Shown: piece by piece, positions 27,006-37,345 of the stretch
Layout: the number at the start of each line of letters is the position of its first letter
Numbering within the stretch: the stretch's first letter is position 1
Origin: Saprospiraceae bacterium
Lineage (GTDB): Bacteria > Bacteroidota > Bacteroidia > Chitinophagales > Saprospiraceae
Direction of reading: 5' to 3'
DNA: 64,000 bases
Assembly (NCBI GenBank): GCA_016714785.1
Contig: JADKCC010000032.1
Coordinates: 1 to 64,000, forward strand
Translations under genes and position numbers: made by a program
Notes under the pieces: generated by a model
Database searches by the model: none
What the model saw: the letters and a program-made list of their open reading frames with translations, nothing else
Told to the model about the DNA's origin: nothing

Positions 27006-29996
27006 TCAATAATTCATTAAAAATTGACTGAGATTTGTCTCAGAATCCAAATCAAGTTTTTTTCTGAGTCTATATCTATTCGTTTCCACACTTCTGATTG
27101 ATATGTTCATTAAAGATGCTATCTCCTTGGTAGTCAAATTCATACGCAAATAAGTACACATTTTATAATCATTTGGACTTAGATCTTTATATGTTTCATT
27201 CAGTCTCTTATAAAAATTTGTATGAACTTCATCAAAGCTTTTTATAAAATTTTGCCAATCTGCATCAACATCAATATTTTTTTCTGTGAGTTTGATGATT
27301 TGTTTTAATTCCTTTCTAATGTCAGGTTTATCGTTTAGTTTTTGATCCAGTTTATTGACCACATCTGTTATTTCGGTTATCAGTTCGTTTTTATTTACCA
27401 GATGATAGGTGAATGATGTCAATTCCTGATTTTTGAAGTTCAATTCTGCCAAAAGTTTTTCATTTTGCAACCTAGTTATTTCATCTTTGGACGCCTCAGC
27501 TTTGACCAAATGCTCTTCTTCTCTCAGTTTATTATTTGCTACCAAAGTATTTTTTTCATTTTCATGTCGCTGAGTCTGTTTGTTGTAAAGTATATAACCA
27601 AAAAGTAGGCATATAGATATATAGAGAGAATATGCCCAAAATGTTCTATACCAAGGATAACCTATAAAAAAATTAACTTTTATTTGCTGACTTACCTTTC
27701 CGGAAGGTTTTTTTGCTTTAACATATAGAGTATATTTGCCTGAAGGTAATTGGGTGAAAGTAATTTGACTATCATTTGACCACTCAGACCAATTTCTTCC
27801 TTTATCTAAACTGTAACTATATTGCACAAATTCCTTATTTCCAGATGTATTGACGGTCAAATAAATGCTAATTTTGTTTTCAAAATGTGCGATATTAAAA
27901 CTTGGTAACTGATTGTCTATCCTTTTATGCCCCGTGAACAAAGTGCTATCTTTGGGTGTATGTAGTTGTACTTTTGAAAGCATTAATTTAAAATCTACTG
28001 TATCATATCCCAAATGAGATGGATTCAGAAATAAGAAACCTTTTTCTGAAGGAAATATGACGTTTTGTGGATCGATAGTGTAAACCGACTCAAAACCACT
28101 TGGCAACATCCCTGCTATCTCATTTACATCATATTTCTTAAAAGAAGCATTAAACAAACTTTCTTTCATTAATAAAGAAGTGCTAATTGCATTTCCAAAC
28201 CAAATATGCCCAAAAGCATCAGGGATCAAAAATTTTAAAGGACTTTGCGTAGGTAAATATTCCTTTAAGTCATTGAAAGCATCAGCAGCTTTCGTCTGAT
28301 AATTGTATTTATACAAATTTTTTCCATCATCTAATAAGATATCTTGCCCTAATGTATAAAAAACATTTCTAAATACTTTAGCAGAAGAGTTAATTGATGT
28401 GTATTTGATAGGAGAAGTCGTTTCTTTTAAGATTTCTTTTTTATCAAACATAAATACACCTCTATATGGATGTGCAACCCAAATATTGTGATTGGCATCT
28501 TTTGCAATGATTCTTGAACTTTCATTAAACCCATTTATTTGATACTTAAATTTCCATGTATTCCCTATACGTTCAAACATTGCTAAGCCTTTGTAATGTC
28601 CAGCTAGCGCAAGTTCGTCACTTATAGGTTCAAATTTCCAAACGCCCATAATATTTGTAAATTTGGTACTTTGGGTTTTGTGAATTGCAAATGCACCACT
28701 ATGATGTCCAACTAATAACTGATCATTTATTTCATTCAGACTCCAAACCTGCCCTTCTGTACCACTTACCAATTGTGCTTTTTCTTTTTCATTCCGATCA
28801 TAGTACTTTTTCCAAGGTAATGTATAAAGTCCCGTATTGGTTCCGAAATACAGCATTCCATCATGTACTTTAGCAGTGTAACCAGTACCTTCTAATGATT
28901 CATCCGGAAAGAAATGCCTGAATGGGCCAGTTAAATCAACCATGTCGATACCGTTGTCCAAGCCTAACCAAACATTACCATCAGACGTCACTAAGGAACT
29001 TAATACGGTGTTATTCTGTAATCCGTGTTTCTTATTAAGATGTTGTGTAATTCTTCTTTCCTTATCTAGTATAATAACTCCGTTGAAGGATGTACCCAAA
29101 ACTAACTCACCTGAGGGGAATTGGGTAGCTGTAAAGATTATATTCTTGCGTAAAAAATTATCATCTTTTGTCTTCCATTGAAAATAATTGTTGTTTGCTT
29201 CATAGAATATTCCTTTATCTATAGTAGTAATCAGTAAAGTATCATTAGTATAATTGATAACTGCAGAAATTCGCCCTTTGTCAAATATTGTATTTTTTTT
29301 TCGTTCTGAAAATTTGTTATCATTGAACTCAAAAAGTACGTTTCTACCATCTTGAATTACTAGTTTATCTCTCCATTGCCCTATAAAAAGCAATGAGTTT
29401 TCTGAATAAAATACGGTTTCAAGTTTATCTTTAAAATTATATTTAAAAACATAAAAATCTGTTCTAAAAAAGACACCATCTTTATTTACTACTATATCCC
29501 ACACATCTTCAAAAGAGATTGGTTTGTTTTGTATGGAGATCAAAGAAGTATAATACAATCTACCTACCTGATCGGGAGAGAAATACCCTAGGTCACCTTG
29601 TCCTCCTACATAAATACGCTCATCAGGGCCTACTGCAACAGATCTGATGACAGTATTATTTGTTATAGGGTGATTCTCCCAAATGTATCCGTCAAATACT
29701 AGTAAACCTCCATTATTGGCGAAATATGTATAACCTCTATTATCTACAGTTATATCCCAAGTTTGAGTACCTGAGTTCATTTCTTTTTTAGAGTGATTTG
29801 TCACAGATGGGAATCCAAGATTAGTCTGTTGGGCGGATATACATCCAAATGAAAAGAGTATAACCAGAAGCACAGGAACCGTGCTGATTATTTTTTTGCG
29901 AATAATAAACAAGGTATTCAGTGAACGCCAATCTAGAAAATAAACAGATGCAAAAATGAATATTCTGATTGCACAATGAAAGATTTTCAATTTCAT
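27006..29996 (-). CDS. membrane sensor with propeller repeats, Y_Y_Y domain and LuxR-type HTH
   Basis: Encodes about 996 residues from the ATG at 29996; an ATG at 30044 is possible but adds an odd N-terminus. A hydrophobic leader (VPVLLVILFSFGCISAQ) is followed by a large periplasmic beta-propeller of Reg_prop-type repeats (WDITVDNRGYTYFANNGGLLVFDG, SLVTSDGNVWLGLDNGIDMV). Then come a Y_Y_Y domain (SYSLDKGRNWSEWS), one membrane helix (AYSLYISICLLFGYIL), a coiled coil and a C-terminal HTH (LTTKEIASLMNISIRSVETNRYRLRKKL). There is no kinase or receiver domain, so sensing and DNA binding are on one chain. It is divergent from susC and is the likely regulator of the glucan locus. A minus-strand -7 element, TAGATTTG, lies at 30067-30074. 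Confidence 0.88.
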   Translation of the reverse strand: MKLKIFHCAIRIFIFASVYFLDWRSLNTLFIIRKKIISTVPVLLVILFSFGCISAQQTNLGFPSVTNHSKKEMNSGTQTWDITVDNRGYTYFANNGGLLVFDGYIWENHPITNNTVIRSVAVGPDERIYVGGQGDLGYFSPDQVGRLYYTSLISIQNKPISFEDVWDIVVNKDGVFFRTDFYVFKYNFKDKLETVFYSENSLLFIGQWRDKLVIQDGRNVLFEFNDNKFSERKKNTIFDKGRISAVINYTNDTLLITTIDKGIFYEANNNYFQWKTKDDNFLRKNIIFTATQFPSGELVLGTSFNGVIILDKERRITQHLNKKHGLQNNTVLSSLVTSDGNVWLGLDNGIDMVDLTGPFRHFFPDESLEGTGYTAKVHDGMLYFGTNTGLYTLPWKKYYDRNEKEKAQLVSGTEGQVWSLNEINDQLLVGHHSGAFAIHKTQSTKFTNIMGVWKFEPISDELALAGHYKGLAMFERIGNTWKFKYQINGFNESSRIIAKDANHNIWVAHPYRGVFMFDKKEILKETTSPIKYTSINSSAKVFRNVFYTLGQDILLDDGKNLYKYNYQTKAADAFNDLKEYLPTQSPLKFLIPDAFGHIWFGNAISTSLLMKESLFNASFKKYDVNEIAGMLPSGFESVYTIDPQNVIFPSEKGFLFLNPSHLGYDTVDFKLMLSKVQLHTPKDSTLFTGHKRIDNQLPSFNIAHFENKISIYLTVNTSGNKEFVQYSYSLDKGRNWSEWSNDSQITFTQLPSGKYTLYVKAKKPSGKVSQQIKVNFFIGYPWYRTFWAYSLYISICLLFGYILYNKQTQRHENEKNTLVANNKLREEEHLVKAEASKDEITRLQNEKLLAELNFKNQELTSFTYHLVNKNELITEITDVVNKLDQKLNDKPDIRKELKQIIKLTEKNIDVDADWQNFIKSFDEVHTNFYKRLNETYKDLSPNDYKMCTYLRMNLTTKEIASLMNISIRSVETNRYRLRKKLDLDSETNLSQFLMNY

Positions 29997-30137
29997 TTTT
30001 AGCAAAATTTTAATATTAATCAATAAAAAATTAACCGAATACAATCAAGCGGTTAAGTTAGTAAGGCAAATCTATAAATTTACGTATATAAGTAGTAGCT
30101 GTTCAAAAGGCTTGTAGTAGTAATGTAGTAGTTAAAA

Positions 30138-30170
30138 TTGGCATTATCACTTTGTTGCCAATTAGCTTTG
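30138..30170 (+). promoter_or_regulatory. promoter of the SusCD glucan operon
   Basis: TTG at 30138-30140, a 22-base spacer, and TAGCTTTG at 30163-30170 fit the Bacteroidota TTG-N17-23-TAnnTTTG pattern. It would leave an untranslated leader of about 185 bases before the susC start. GTAGTA triplet-rich DNA just upstream (30090-30132) could bind the divergent regulator; that is inferred. Confidence 0.55.
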
Positions 30171-30358
30171 CGTCATTATATACGACCATTTTTTTATACT
30201 TGATTGCAATATTATTACATAAAAATAAATGTATGCAAAATTTTATATGTAATATAATGGATGATTTCAGTGATACTCTTGAATCGAATTTTTTATATGA
30301 CAATTTATGTCAGAGTATTTTATATTTTTTAATTAACCAAACAAAATCATTTAGCCAC

Positions 30359-33300
30359 ATGTTAAAATTATTAACTAAGCATTTTTTGTTGCTGGTCTTC
30401 TTGTTGTTAGCTTCATTTACCTTTGCACAGAGGAATGTAAGCGGTACCATCACAGATGCGAAGACCAGCGAGCCTTTGATAGGAGCAAATGTACTTATTA
30501 AAGGAACAACCAACGGAACGATTACGGATTTGGATGGAGCATATTCCATTGCTGTCACAGGGCCTGAAGCCATTTTAGTCATTTCTTACACTGGCTATGC
30601 GGATCAGGAATTGACCGTAGGAAACCAAAGTGTTATTAATGTATCCTTATCAGAAGGAGCCTTATTGGATGAAGTAGTGGTAGTCGGTTACGGAATTCAG
30701 AAAAAGAGTGTCGTCACAGGTTCTATAGCAAGTCTCAAGACTAAAGACCTTGAAAATGTACCTAGTGCCCGAGTAGAACAAGCACTACAAGGTAGAGTGT
30801 CAGGTGTCACTATCGCTCAAAACTCTGGGCAGCCTGGATCTCCATCCACTATTCGCATCAGAGGTGTAACCACATTTGATAACGCTGGTAATAATCCACT
30901 TTGGGTGGTGGATGGTGTTGCAGTTGATGCCGGAGGAATTGGGTATCTCAATCAAAGTGACATTGAATCTATTGAAGTACTGAAAGATGCGGCATCTGCG
31001 GCCATATATGGTACAAGAGCTGCTACAGGTGTGATTTTGGTTACTACCAAAAAAGGAAAATCAGGAAAATTTAGTGTCAGTTATAACGGTTTTGCAGGTA
31101 CATCATCCCCTTCAAAAGTACTTAAACTACTAAATGCATCTCAATATGCAGCATTGCTCAATGAAAGATCTGTCTCTGGAGGAGGTAACCCTATTTTTGC
31201 AAACATAGACCAAGGTGTTGGTACCGATTGGCAAAAACAAATCTTTAATTATGGTGCAAAAAGATATTCACACGAATTAAGTGTAAGTGGTGGATCAGAA
31301 AAGTCAACTTTTTATGTTTCAGCGGGTATTCAAGATTTGGAAGGTATCGTAGCATCGGATATTTCTACCTACAATCGTAAAAGTATCAGGTTAAACTCGA
31401 CACATAAACTGTCAAACGTTTTTACATTTGGTCAGACATTGGGTTATGCAAATACAAAGGATAGTGGTATTGGTGGGCAAGATGAGTATGGCGGGGTATT
31501 GAGCTCTGCTATAAATTTGGACCCAACAACTCCTGTTGTTGTAACTAACCCTGTAATAGCAAATGCGGCACCTTATAGTTCTAATCCTGTTATTAGAGAT
31601 GCACAAGGTAACCCTTATGGTATTTCATCACTAGTAGGCCAAGAAATGAGAAATCCAACTGCTTATATTCAAACAAGATTGGGTAATTATAACTGGGCTG
31701 ACGATATAGTAGGCAATGCATATCTTGAAGCAGCTGTTACCAGTAATATTAAGATAAGATCTACTCTTGGAGCCAAAAGAGCATATTGGGGTAATATAAG
31801 CTGGACACCTGTCAACTATTTGAGTGCAACGAGTAGTGCACTTCAAAATAGCTATGGCAAAGTAGAAAATAAAGTGTTCAATTGGAATATTGAAAATACC
31901 CTTACTTATGATAAGGCCTTTGGTGGTCACCAATTTACCTTATTATTAGGTCAAGGTGCTTACAATGAAAATTCTGGAGGTAGTGTCGGTACTACTTTAT
32001 TTAATTTACCCGTCAATAGTTACAATGATGCATCCTTCAATTTTGATATTCCTCAATCTAGTAGATCTGTTGGAACCTCTGATTTTATTGAACATAGGGT
32101 TACTTCATTGTTCACTAGGATTAATTACAATTATAATGAAAAGTACCTTTTTACAGGTATCATCCGTCGTGATGGCTCATCAAGGTTTGGAGGTAACAAC
32201 AAGTATGGAATTTTTCCTTCAGTATCTGTAGGATGGGTAGTGTCTAATGAAGATTTTTGGAATCAAAATGGTATTATTAGCAATCTGAAACTTAGAGCAG
32301 GTTATGGGGTGGTAGGAAACGACCAAATCAGAAACTTCAGCTATTTATCTACCGTAGCGGGAGGAGTTAATTATACGTATGGCAACAGCGGTGTGATCAC
32401 TACAGGGTATGCCAATACAGCTCCTGATAACCCAGATTTAAGGTGGGAAGAAACATCACAAGCCAATATAGGTTTCGATGCGGAATTGTTTAATTCCTTG
32501 ACCATTGGGATGGATATTTACAAAAAAAGTACTACGGGTATCTTAAGACCTGTCACCATACCAGGGTATGTTGGAGCACTTGAAAATCCATCAGGTAATG
32601 TAGCGGACATGGATAACAAAGGTGTAGAGCTGGAACTAGGTTATAGAAAAAGGATTGGTGAGCTAAATATTGGTCTCATTGGTAGCATTTCATACTTAAA
32701 AAATGAAGTTAAGTACATTTCTGCTGATACAACCATAAAATTCATAGCAGGTGGAGCTTCATTCCAATCCATGGGTAATGTAACACGTACAGTAGTAGGT
32801 CAATCTATCAATTCATTCTATGGATTTCAGACTAATGGAATATTCCAAAACGAGGCTGAGATACTAGCGTATAAAGGTTCAAATGGAGAAGTTCTTCAAC
32901 CTAATGCAAGACCTGGTGACTTTAAGTGGGTGGACAATAATAATGATGGCAAAATCAATGATAATGATAGAACCTTTTTAGGCTCCAACCTACCAAAATA
33001 TACCTTTGGGCTATCACTAAATTTGGGTTACAAAGCTTTTGACATGATGATCTTTGCACAAGGTGCTGCAGGCAATAAAATATTTCAAGGCTTGAGAAGA
33101 TTGGATATAGGTAATGCAAATTACCAAACAGAAGCACTCAGTAGATGGCATGGTGAAGGTACATCCAATTCCTTCCCTAGGTTAACCACTTCGGATTTAA
33201 ATGGTAATTTTACTAGAATGTCTGACTTCTACTTAGAAGACGGAGCTTATACCAGGCTAAAGTTAGTACAAATAGGATATACCATTCCTACGAGTTGGAC

Positions 33301-33472
33301 AGATAAGATATCAGCGAGTAAATTAAGGATTTACGCTACCGCAGAAAATCTCTTTACATTTACTAAATACACAGGATATGACCCTGAAATTGGTGGTGGT
33401 GTATTCGGAATTGATAAAGGATATTATCCACAAGCTAGGTCGTTTATCGTTGGTGCACAATTACAATTTTAA
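30359..33472 (+). CDS. SusC/RagA-family TonB-linked outer-membrane transporter
   Basis: Encodes 1037 residues from the ATG at 30359. The frame is open back to 30152, but this ATG gives a proper signal peptide (LLTKHFLLLVFLLLASFTFA). A carboxypeptidase-like domain (VSGTITDAKTSEPLIGANVLIKG) is followed by the SusC hallmark EVVVVGYGIQKKSVVTGS, a plug with IRIRGVTTF and VLKDAASAAIYGTRAATGVILVTTKKG, and a beta-barrel ending in Phe (GAQLQF). It imports glycans across the outer membrane with the SusD lipoprotein encoded 21 bases downstream. It is the first gene of the predicted beta-glucan locus. Confidence 0.96.
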   Translation: MLKLLTKHFLLLVFLLLASFTFAQRNVSGTITDAKTSEPLIGANVLIKGTTNGTITDLDGAYSIAVTGPEAILVISYTGYADQELTVGNQSVINVSLSEGALLDEVVVVGYGIQKKSVVTGSIASLKTKDLENVPSARVEQALQGRVSGVTIAQNSGQPGSPSTIRIRGVTTFDNAGNNPLWVVDGVAVDAGGIGYLNQSDIESIEVLKDAASAAIYGTRAATGVILVTTKKGKSGKFSVSYNGFAGTSSPSKVLKLLNASQYAALLNERSVSGGGNPIFANIDQGVGTDWQKQIFNYGAKRYSHELSVSGGSEKSTFYVSAGIQDLEGIVASDISTYNRKSIRLNSTHKLSNVFTFGQTLGYANTKDSGIGGQDEYGGVLSSAINLDPTTPVVVTNPVIANAAPYSSNPVIRDAQGNPYGISSLVGQEMRNPTAYIQTRLGNYNWADDIVGNAYLEAAVTSNIKIRSTLGAKRAYWGNISWTPVNYLSATSSALQNSYGKVENKVFNWNIENTLTYDKAFGGHQFTLLLGQGAYNENSGGSVGTTLFNLPVNSYNDASFNFDIPQSSRSVGTSDFIEHRVTSLFTRINYNYNEKYLFTGIIRRDGSSRFGGNNKYGIFPSVSVGWVVSNEDFWNQNGIISNLKLRAGYGVVGNDQIRNFSYLSTVAGGVNYTYGNSGVITTGYANTAPDNPDLRWEETSQANIGFDAELFNSLTIGMDIYKKSTTGILRPVTIPGYVGALENPSGNVADMDNKGVELELGYRKRIGELNIGLIGSISYLKNEVKYISADTTIKFIAGGASFQSMGNVTRTVVGQSINSFYGFQTNGIFQNEAEILAYKGSNGEVLQPNARPGDFKWVDNNNDGKINDNDRTFLGSNLPKYTFGLSLNLGYKAFDMMIFAQGAAGNKIFQGLRRLDIGNANYQTEALSRWHGEGTSNSFPRLTTSDLNGNFTRMSDFYLEDGAYTRLKLVQIGYTIPTSWTDKISASKLRIYATAENLFTFTKYTGYDPEIGGGVFGIDKGYYPQARSFIVGAQLQF

Positions 33473-33493
33473 TCAATTATAAAATCAATTAAA

Positions 33494-34996
33494 ATGAAGA
33501 TATTTAAATTTTATACCGCATCCTTTATCTTACTTTTTGTTTTTAGCTCTTGTAATAAAGATTTTCTAGAAGTAGAACCAAAAGGGCAGTTTTTATCTGA
33601 AAATTATTATGCAGACCAAACACAAGCTTTTTCTGCTTTAGTAGGTGTATATGATGTGCTCCGCAAAAATAGTGGTGGTTTTGAAAATATGGTTGCTATG
33701 ATGAATGCAGGCTCAGATGATCATGTAGCTGGAGGAGGAGGTTCATCTGATGGAGCTGGTATCCAAGGGTTTTCAAATTTCACCATTGATCAGGTTATCA
33801 TACCAGGTAGCTTTTGGGATGACCATTATCAAGGTATATTTCGAGCTAATACATTATTGCAAAAATTGCCTGAAACGCAGATGGACAATGAGGCACTGAG
33901 AGCAAGATTCGGAGCTGAAAGCAAGACTCTGAGAGCTTTGTATTATTTCAATCTAGTAAGGATGTTTAAAAATGTTCCTTTGATTCTTGAGCCATTGACA
34001 TCCAATAATATGTTTAATGTAACTCAATCTACACCAGAGAATGTATATGCCCAGATAGAAAAGGATCTGAATGAAGCCATCGCTGTACTACCTTTGACTG
34101 TACCTGTGGCAACAGAAGGTGGAAGATTAACTAAAGGGACTGCGCAGGCTATACTAGGTAAAGTATTGCTTTATCAAGGCAAAGGGGCTCAAGCTGCTGC
34201 TATCTTGGCTGAAGTTAACGGTACTCCTGGTGGAACTAGCCAGTATGGCTATAAATTGTTAAGTAATTTTGCTGATCTTTGGGTAACCTCCAATAAATTT
34301 AATTCAGAGTATATCCTAGAATGCACACATTCCAGTGCTGGGAACTCAGACTGGGGATGGTGGGGCAAAGGTAATGACGAAGGAAATACGCTTAATGTGA
34401 TGGTGGGCCCGAGATCTTATGCTGTGACAGGAAATGCGCCAGACCTACCAAGTGGGTGGAGTTTTAATGTATTTACCCAAGATTTTTATGACTTCATGAA
34501 AGGTGATCCACGTTTTGAAGCTACTGTTTTTGATATGAAGGCATTAGAAACAAGTGGGGACGCAACATATATAGGAGGATATCAAAATTCCGGATACTTT
34601 TTAAACAAATTTTTACCTCGCAGGGCTGATGTCAGGACTGGTGCTGGCGCATCAGAGCTCAATTATAAACAAAATACTCCTATCATCCGATTGGCAGATA
34701 CATATTTGATGGAAGCTGAAGCATTAGGTGGCTCAGGGGCAAGGGCTCAAGCATTATTAGATGCGGTCAGGAGTCGAGTAGGATTAGCAAGTGTACCTGT
34801 GTCTTTAGCAGCGATCAAAGATGAGAGAAGACGAGAATTAGCGGGAGAAGGACATCGGTTTTTTGACTTAGTAAGATGGGGAGATGCAGCATCTAAGTTG
34901 TCTTCACGAGGATTTAAAGCTGGTAAAAATGAAATATTCCCTATTCCAATTAGAGAATTGAATAGTACCAAGCTTGTCCAAAATCCTAATTATTAA
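33494..34996 (+). CDS. SusD/RagB-family glycan-binding lipoprotein
   Basis: Encodes 500 residues with a lipoprotein signal ending at C20 (LLFVFSSCNKDFL). The SusD pattern is clear: NKDFLEVEPKGQ at the mature N-terminus, ESKTLRALYYFNLVRMFKNVPLIL in the TPR-like core, AQILGKVLLYQ, and near the C-terminus DERRRELAGEGHRFFDLVRWG. The family forms the lid of the SusC channel and binds the glycan at the cell surface. It is co-transcribed with susC and the next two lipoprotein genes; spacings of 21, 19 and 14 bases indicate one operon up to the terminator at 37063. Confidence 0.96.
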   Translation: MKIFKFYTASFILLFVFSSCNKDFLEVEPKGQFLSENYYADQTQAFSALVGVYDVLRKNSGGFENMVAMMNAGSDDHVAGGGGSSDGAGIQGFSNFTIDQVIIPGSFWDDHYQGIFRANTLLQKLPETQMDNEALRARFGAESKTLRALYYFNLVRMFKNVPLILEPLTSNNMFNVTQSTPENVYAQIEKDLNEAIAVLPLTVPVATEGGRLTKGTAQAILGKVLLYQGKGAQAAAILAEVNGTPGGTSQYGYKLLSNFADLWVTSNKFNSEYILECTHSSAGNSDWGWWGKGNDEGNTLNVMVGPRSYAVTGNAPDLPSGWSFNVFTQDFYDFMKGDPRFEATVFDMKALETSGDATYIGGYQNSGYFLNKFLPRRADVRTGAGASELNYKQNTPIIRLADTYLMEAEALGGSGARAQALLDAVRSRVGLASVPVSLAAIKDERRRELAGEGHRFFDLVRWGDAASKLSSRGFKAGKNEIFPIPIRELNSTKLVQNPNY

Positions 34997-35015
34997 TTTT
35001 AAAATAAAAGATACA

Positions 35016-36104
35016 ATGAAAATATTTAATTTTATATTAGGCCTTTTTGTCTTGCTTACTTTTACATTTAGTTGTACAGAACAAGACGGTGTTGATGGAG
35101 ATTTGAGCTTTTTGCAAACAGCTACATCGGGCAATTTTTCCAAGATATTTGATATCACTAACGACAATTCGGGTAAAGTAACGATCACACCACTTGGTGA
35201 TGGTTTTTCAAAAGCTATTGTTAATTTTGGTCATGGAACTGGAGCAGCTGCATCAGCGGAAGTCAAACCAGGAGCAAATGTTTCATATACATATCCTGAA
35301 GGTAATTATAGTGTTGTGATAGATTATATTGATATTGCAGGCAAAAAATCTTCTGTAACTCATCCATTGGCAGTCACATATAGGGCCCCTGAAGAATTGA
35401 TTGTAACGTTATCAGGCGAAACTAAAGTTAAAGCAAAAGCATTATATGCAAAATCTTTCTTAGTTTTTTATGGTGATGTGGCAAATGAAGTAGGTACACC
35501 TTTGGCTATTGATCAAGAATTACCCGCTCATACATATCCTGCCACGGGAGGTCCATTTACATTAAAAGTAGTAGCTTTAAGCGGTGGCGCAGCCACTACT
35601 ACTTATACTAAAGTACTTTTAGGTTTTCCTATAGATTTTGAACACCCAAATGTGACCTATTTCTTTGGAACTTTTGGAGGCGGACAAAAATTTGAAACTG
35701 TTGACAATCCAAATAAGTCAGGATTGAATGCAAGTAATAAAGTGGGTAAATTCACTAGAGGTCAAGAGTCATGGAGCGGCACTTATACTCCTTTAAACAT
35801 ACCTATCAACTTTGCATACGGTAATAAAATTAAGCTTATGGCTTATAATCCAAAAGCTGAGAATATAGGTAAAAACCTAAATGTAGAACTCGAATGGTCT
35901 ATAGGTGGCCCTGCTAATGGTGTCGGAATACTTAAGGTACCTTTTACAAAATCAGGGGAATGGGAAGAATTGGTATTTGACTTTAGTACTATTGCCGCTA
36001 TTCCAGTTGATGTGAAATATACACAATTGGTATTGAGATTTAATAATACTGCTGATGGTGCAGGTGATGAAATATTTGTGGACAATTTTAGATTAACAAA
36101 TTAA
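35016..36104 (+). CDS. SusE-like surface glycan-binding lipoprotein
   Basis: Encodes 362 residues from the ATG at 35016; a longer frame from 34974 overlaps susD and lacks a signal. The lipoprotein signal ends at C20 (LLTFTFSCTEQDG). Ig/PKD-like strands occupy about 40-210 (NFGHGTGAAASAEVKPGANV is PKD-like). The last 150 residues form a jelly-roll carbohydrate-binding module (FFGTFGGGQKFETVDNPNKSG ending EIFVDNFRLTN). Equivalent proteins in marine laminarin loci bind beta-glucan. It probably helps to hold substrate at the SusCD complex. The binding specificity is inferred from the neighbours. Confidence 0.82.
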   Translation: MKIFNFILGLFVLLTFTFSCTEQDGVDGDLSFLQTATSGNFSKIFDITNDNSGKVTITPLGDGFSKAIVNFGHGTGAAASAEVKPGANVSYTYPEGNYSVVIDYIDIAGKKSSVTHPLAVTYRAPEELIVTLSGETKVKAKALYAKSFLVFYGDVANEVGTPLAIDQELPAHTYPATGGPFTLKVVALSGGAATTTYTKVLLGFPIDFEHPNVTYFFGTFGGGQKFETVDNPNKSGLNASNKVGKFTRGQESWSGTYTPLNIPINFAYGNKIKLMAYNPKAENIGKNLNVELEWSIGGPANGVGILKVPFTKSGEWEELVFDFSTIAAIPVDVKYTQLVLRFNNTADGAGDEIFVDNFRLTN

Positions 36105-36118
36105 TTAAAAGAAGAGAC

Positions 36119-37048
36119 ATGAACAATAAAATATTTTATGCAATATTATTTGCAACACTGACAACTTGGAGCTGCAGTGATACGGAAGATTATTCCTTAG
36201 GGACTTTAACACCTCCATCTAATGTCGTCATTCAAGCTGACGTCATAGGCAAAACAGCTGACTTACCTAATGGTGATGGGTCTGGTGATGTTGCTTTTAC
36301 AATTAAGGCTGACAATGCATTATCTTACAGAATCGATTATGATGCTTCTGACCCTCTAAACTTAGTAAATTTACCTATTGGTAAAATCACACGAAAATAC
36401 ACTAAGCTTGGTACTAATACTTACATTGTAACGGCTGTAGTATATGGTGCTGGAGGCACATCAACCACAGTTACAAAAGAAATTACGGTTTTAAGTAATT
36501 TCATTGCCGATCCAACTATAATAAATAACCTGACAGGTGGAACATCTAAATCTTGGTCAGTGGATCCAAGTGTAGCAGGTCATTTAGGTGTTGGAGAATA
36601 TAAGGATGCTGTGACAACACCTGCATGGTGGGCAGCGGGCATTAATGAAAAAGTAGGTTGTTGCAATTGTTTTTATACAGCTACTTTCAAGTTTAGTAAA
36701 ACTGCATCTGGATTTACTCTTGATGTAATATCCCCAGATGGTGCATTTACCAAAACAGGTACTCTTGCTGGAGGACTTCCAGGTATTCCTGCATCTGGTG
36801 ACGAAGGTTGTTATGCTTATTCAGGTGGAAGCAATACTTTTAGTTTTGTTCCATCATCGACTGGTGTCCCAGCTTCCGCACCATCTACCAAAACATCGAT
36901 CCTTTTATCTGGTAACAATACATTTATAGGATATGGTGCAACAAAAAAAGAATATGAAATCATGATATTAACACCAACTTATATGTACTTAAGAGTTCAA
37001 GGGACTGAAACTGGTAATGCGTGGTATCTCAAACTAAAATCTTTGTAG
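36119..37048 (+). CDS. putative surface glycan-binding lipoprotein, Trp/Cys-rich core
   Basis: Encodes 309 residues with a lipoprotein signal ending at C19 (TLTTWSCSD). An Ig/PKD-like domain covers about 30-130. The second half, from about 140, opens with TGGTSKSWSVD and contains AWWAAG and GCCNCFY, two exposed-aromatic and cysteine clusters, then ends MYLRVQGTETGNAWYLKLK. This second half resembles a domain found in lipoproteins of other glycan loci, but no enzyme motif is visible. A ligand-binding role is inferred. It is the last gene before a terminator, 14 bases after the SusE-like gene. Confidence 0.7.
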   Translation: MNNKIFYAILFATLTTWSCSDTEDYSLGTLTPPSNVVIQADVIGKTADLPNGDGSGDVAFTIKADNALSYRIDYDASDPLNLVNLPIGKITRKYTKLGTNTYIVTAVVYGAGGTSTTVTKEITVLSNFIADPTIINNLTGGTSKSWSVDPSVAGHLGVGEYKDAVTTPAWWAAGINEKVGCCNCFYTATFKFSKTASGFTLDVISPDGAFTKTGTLAGGLPGIPASGDEGCYAYSGGSNTFSFVPSSTGVPASAPSTKTSILLSGNNTFIGYGATKKEYEIMILTPTYMYLRVQGTETGNAWYLKLKSL

Positions 37049-37062
37049 TATTTTGTTAAATA

Positions 37063-37105
37063 GACAAGGGGGAAATTTCATGTTGCCTCCTTGTCATTTT
37101 TTATC
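37063..37105 (+). terminator. terminator after the SusCD-lipoprotein operon
   Basis: A ten-base stem, GACAAGGGGG with CCTCCTTGTC (one mismatch), followed by ATTTTTT. It lies 14 bases after the stop and separates the transport/binding genes from the enzyme genes. Confidence 0.7.
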
Positions 37106-37345
37106 AACAACTACTTTTTTTTATTGTCCTTGGCACATCTGAATACTAAATTAAATTTTTTGTAACCAAGGTAACGCTACTGAATTCTTATAACACATTT
37201 TAGATTTTGAGTCATTTGTTGAAATTTCAATGGTTGTTTTTATTGTCAATTTAAAAAATGTCAATAATTTGTGATCTAAATTTATCACTTTTGCAATTTT
37301 GTTGTATATATATCTTAATTTTACAAACGAATGTTTAATAGTCAA

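Noticed and set aside
30152..30358. N-terminal extension of SusC
   Set aside because: The extra 69 residues contain the promoter region and would precede a perfect signal peptide starting at 30359.
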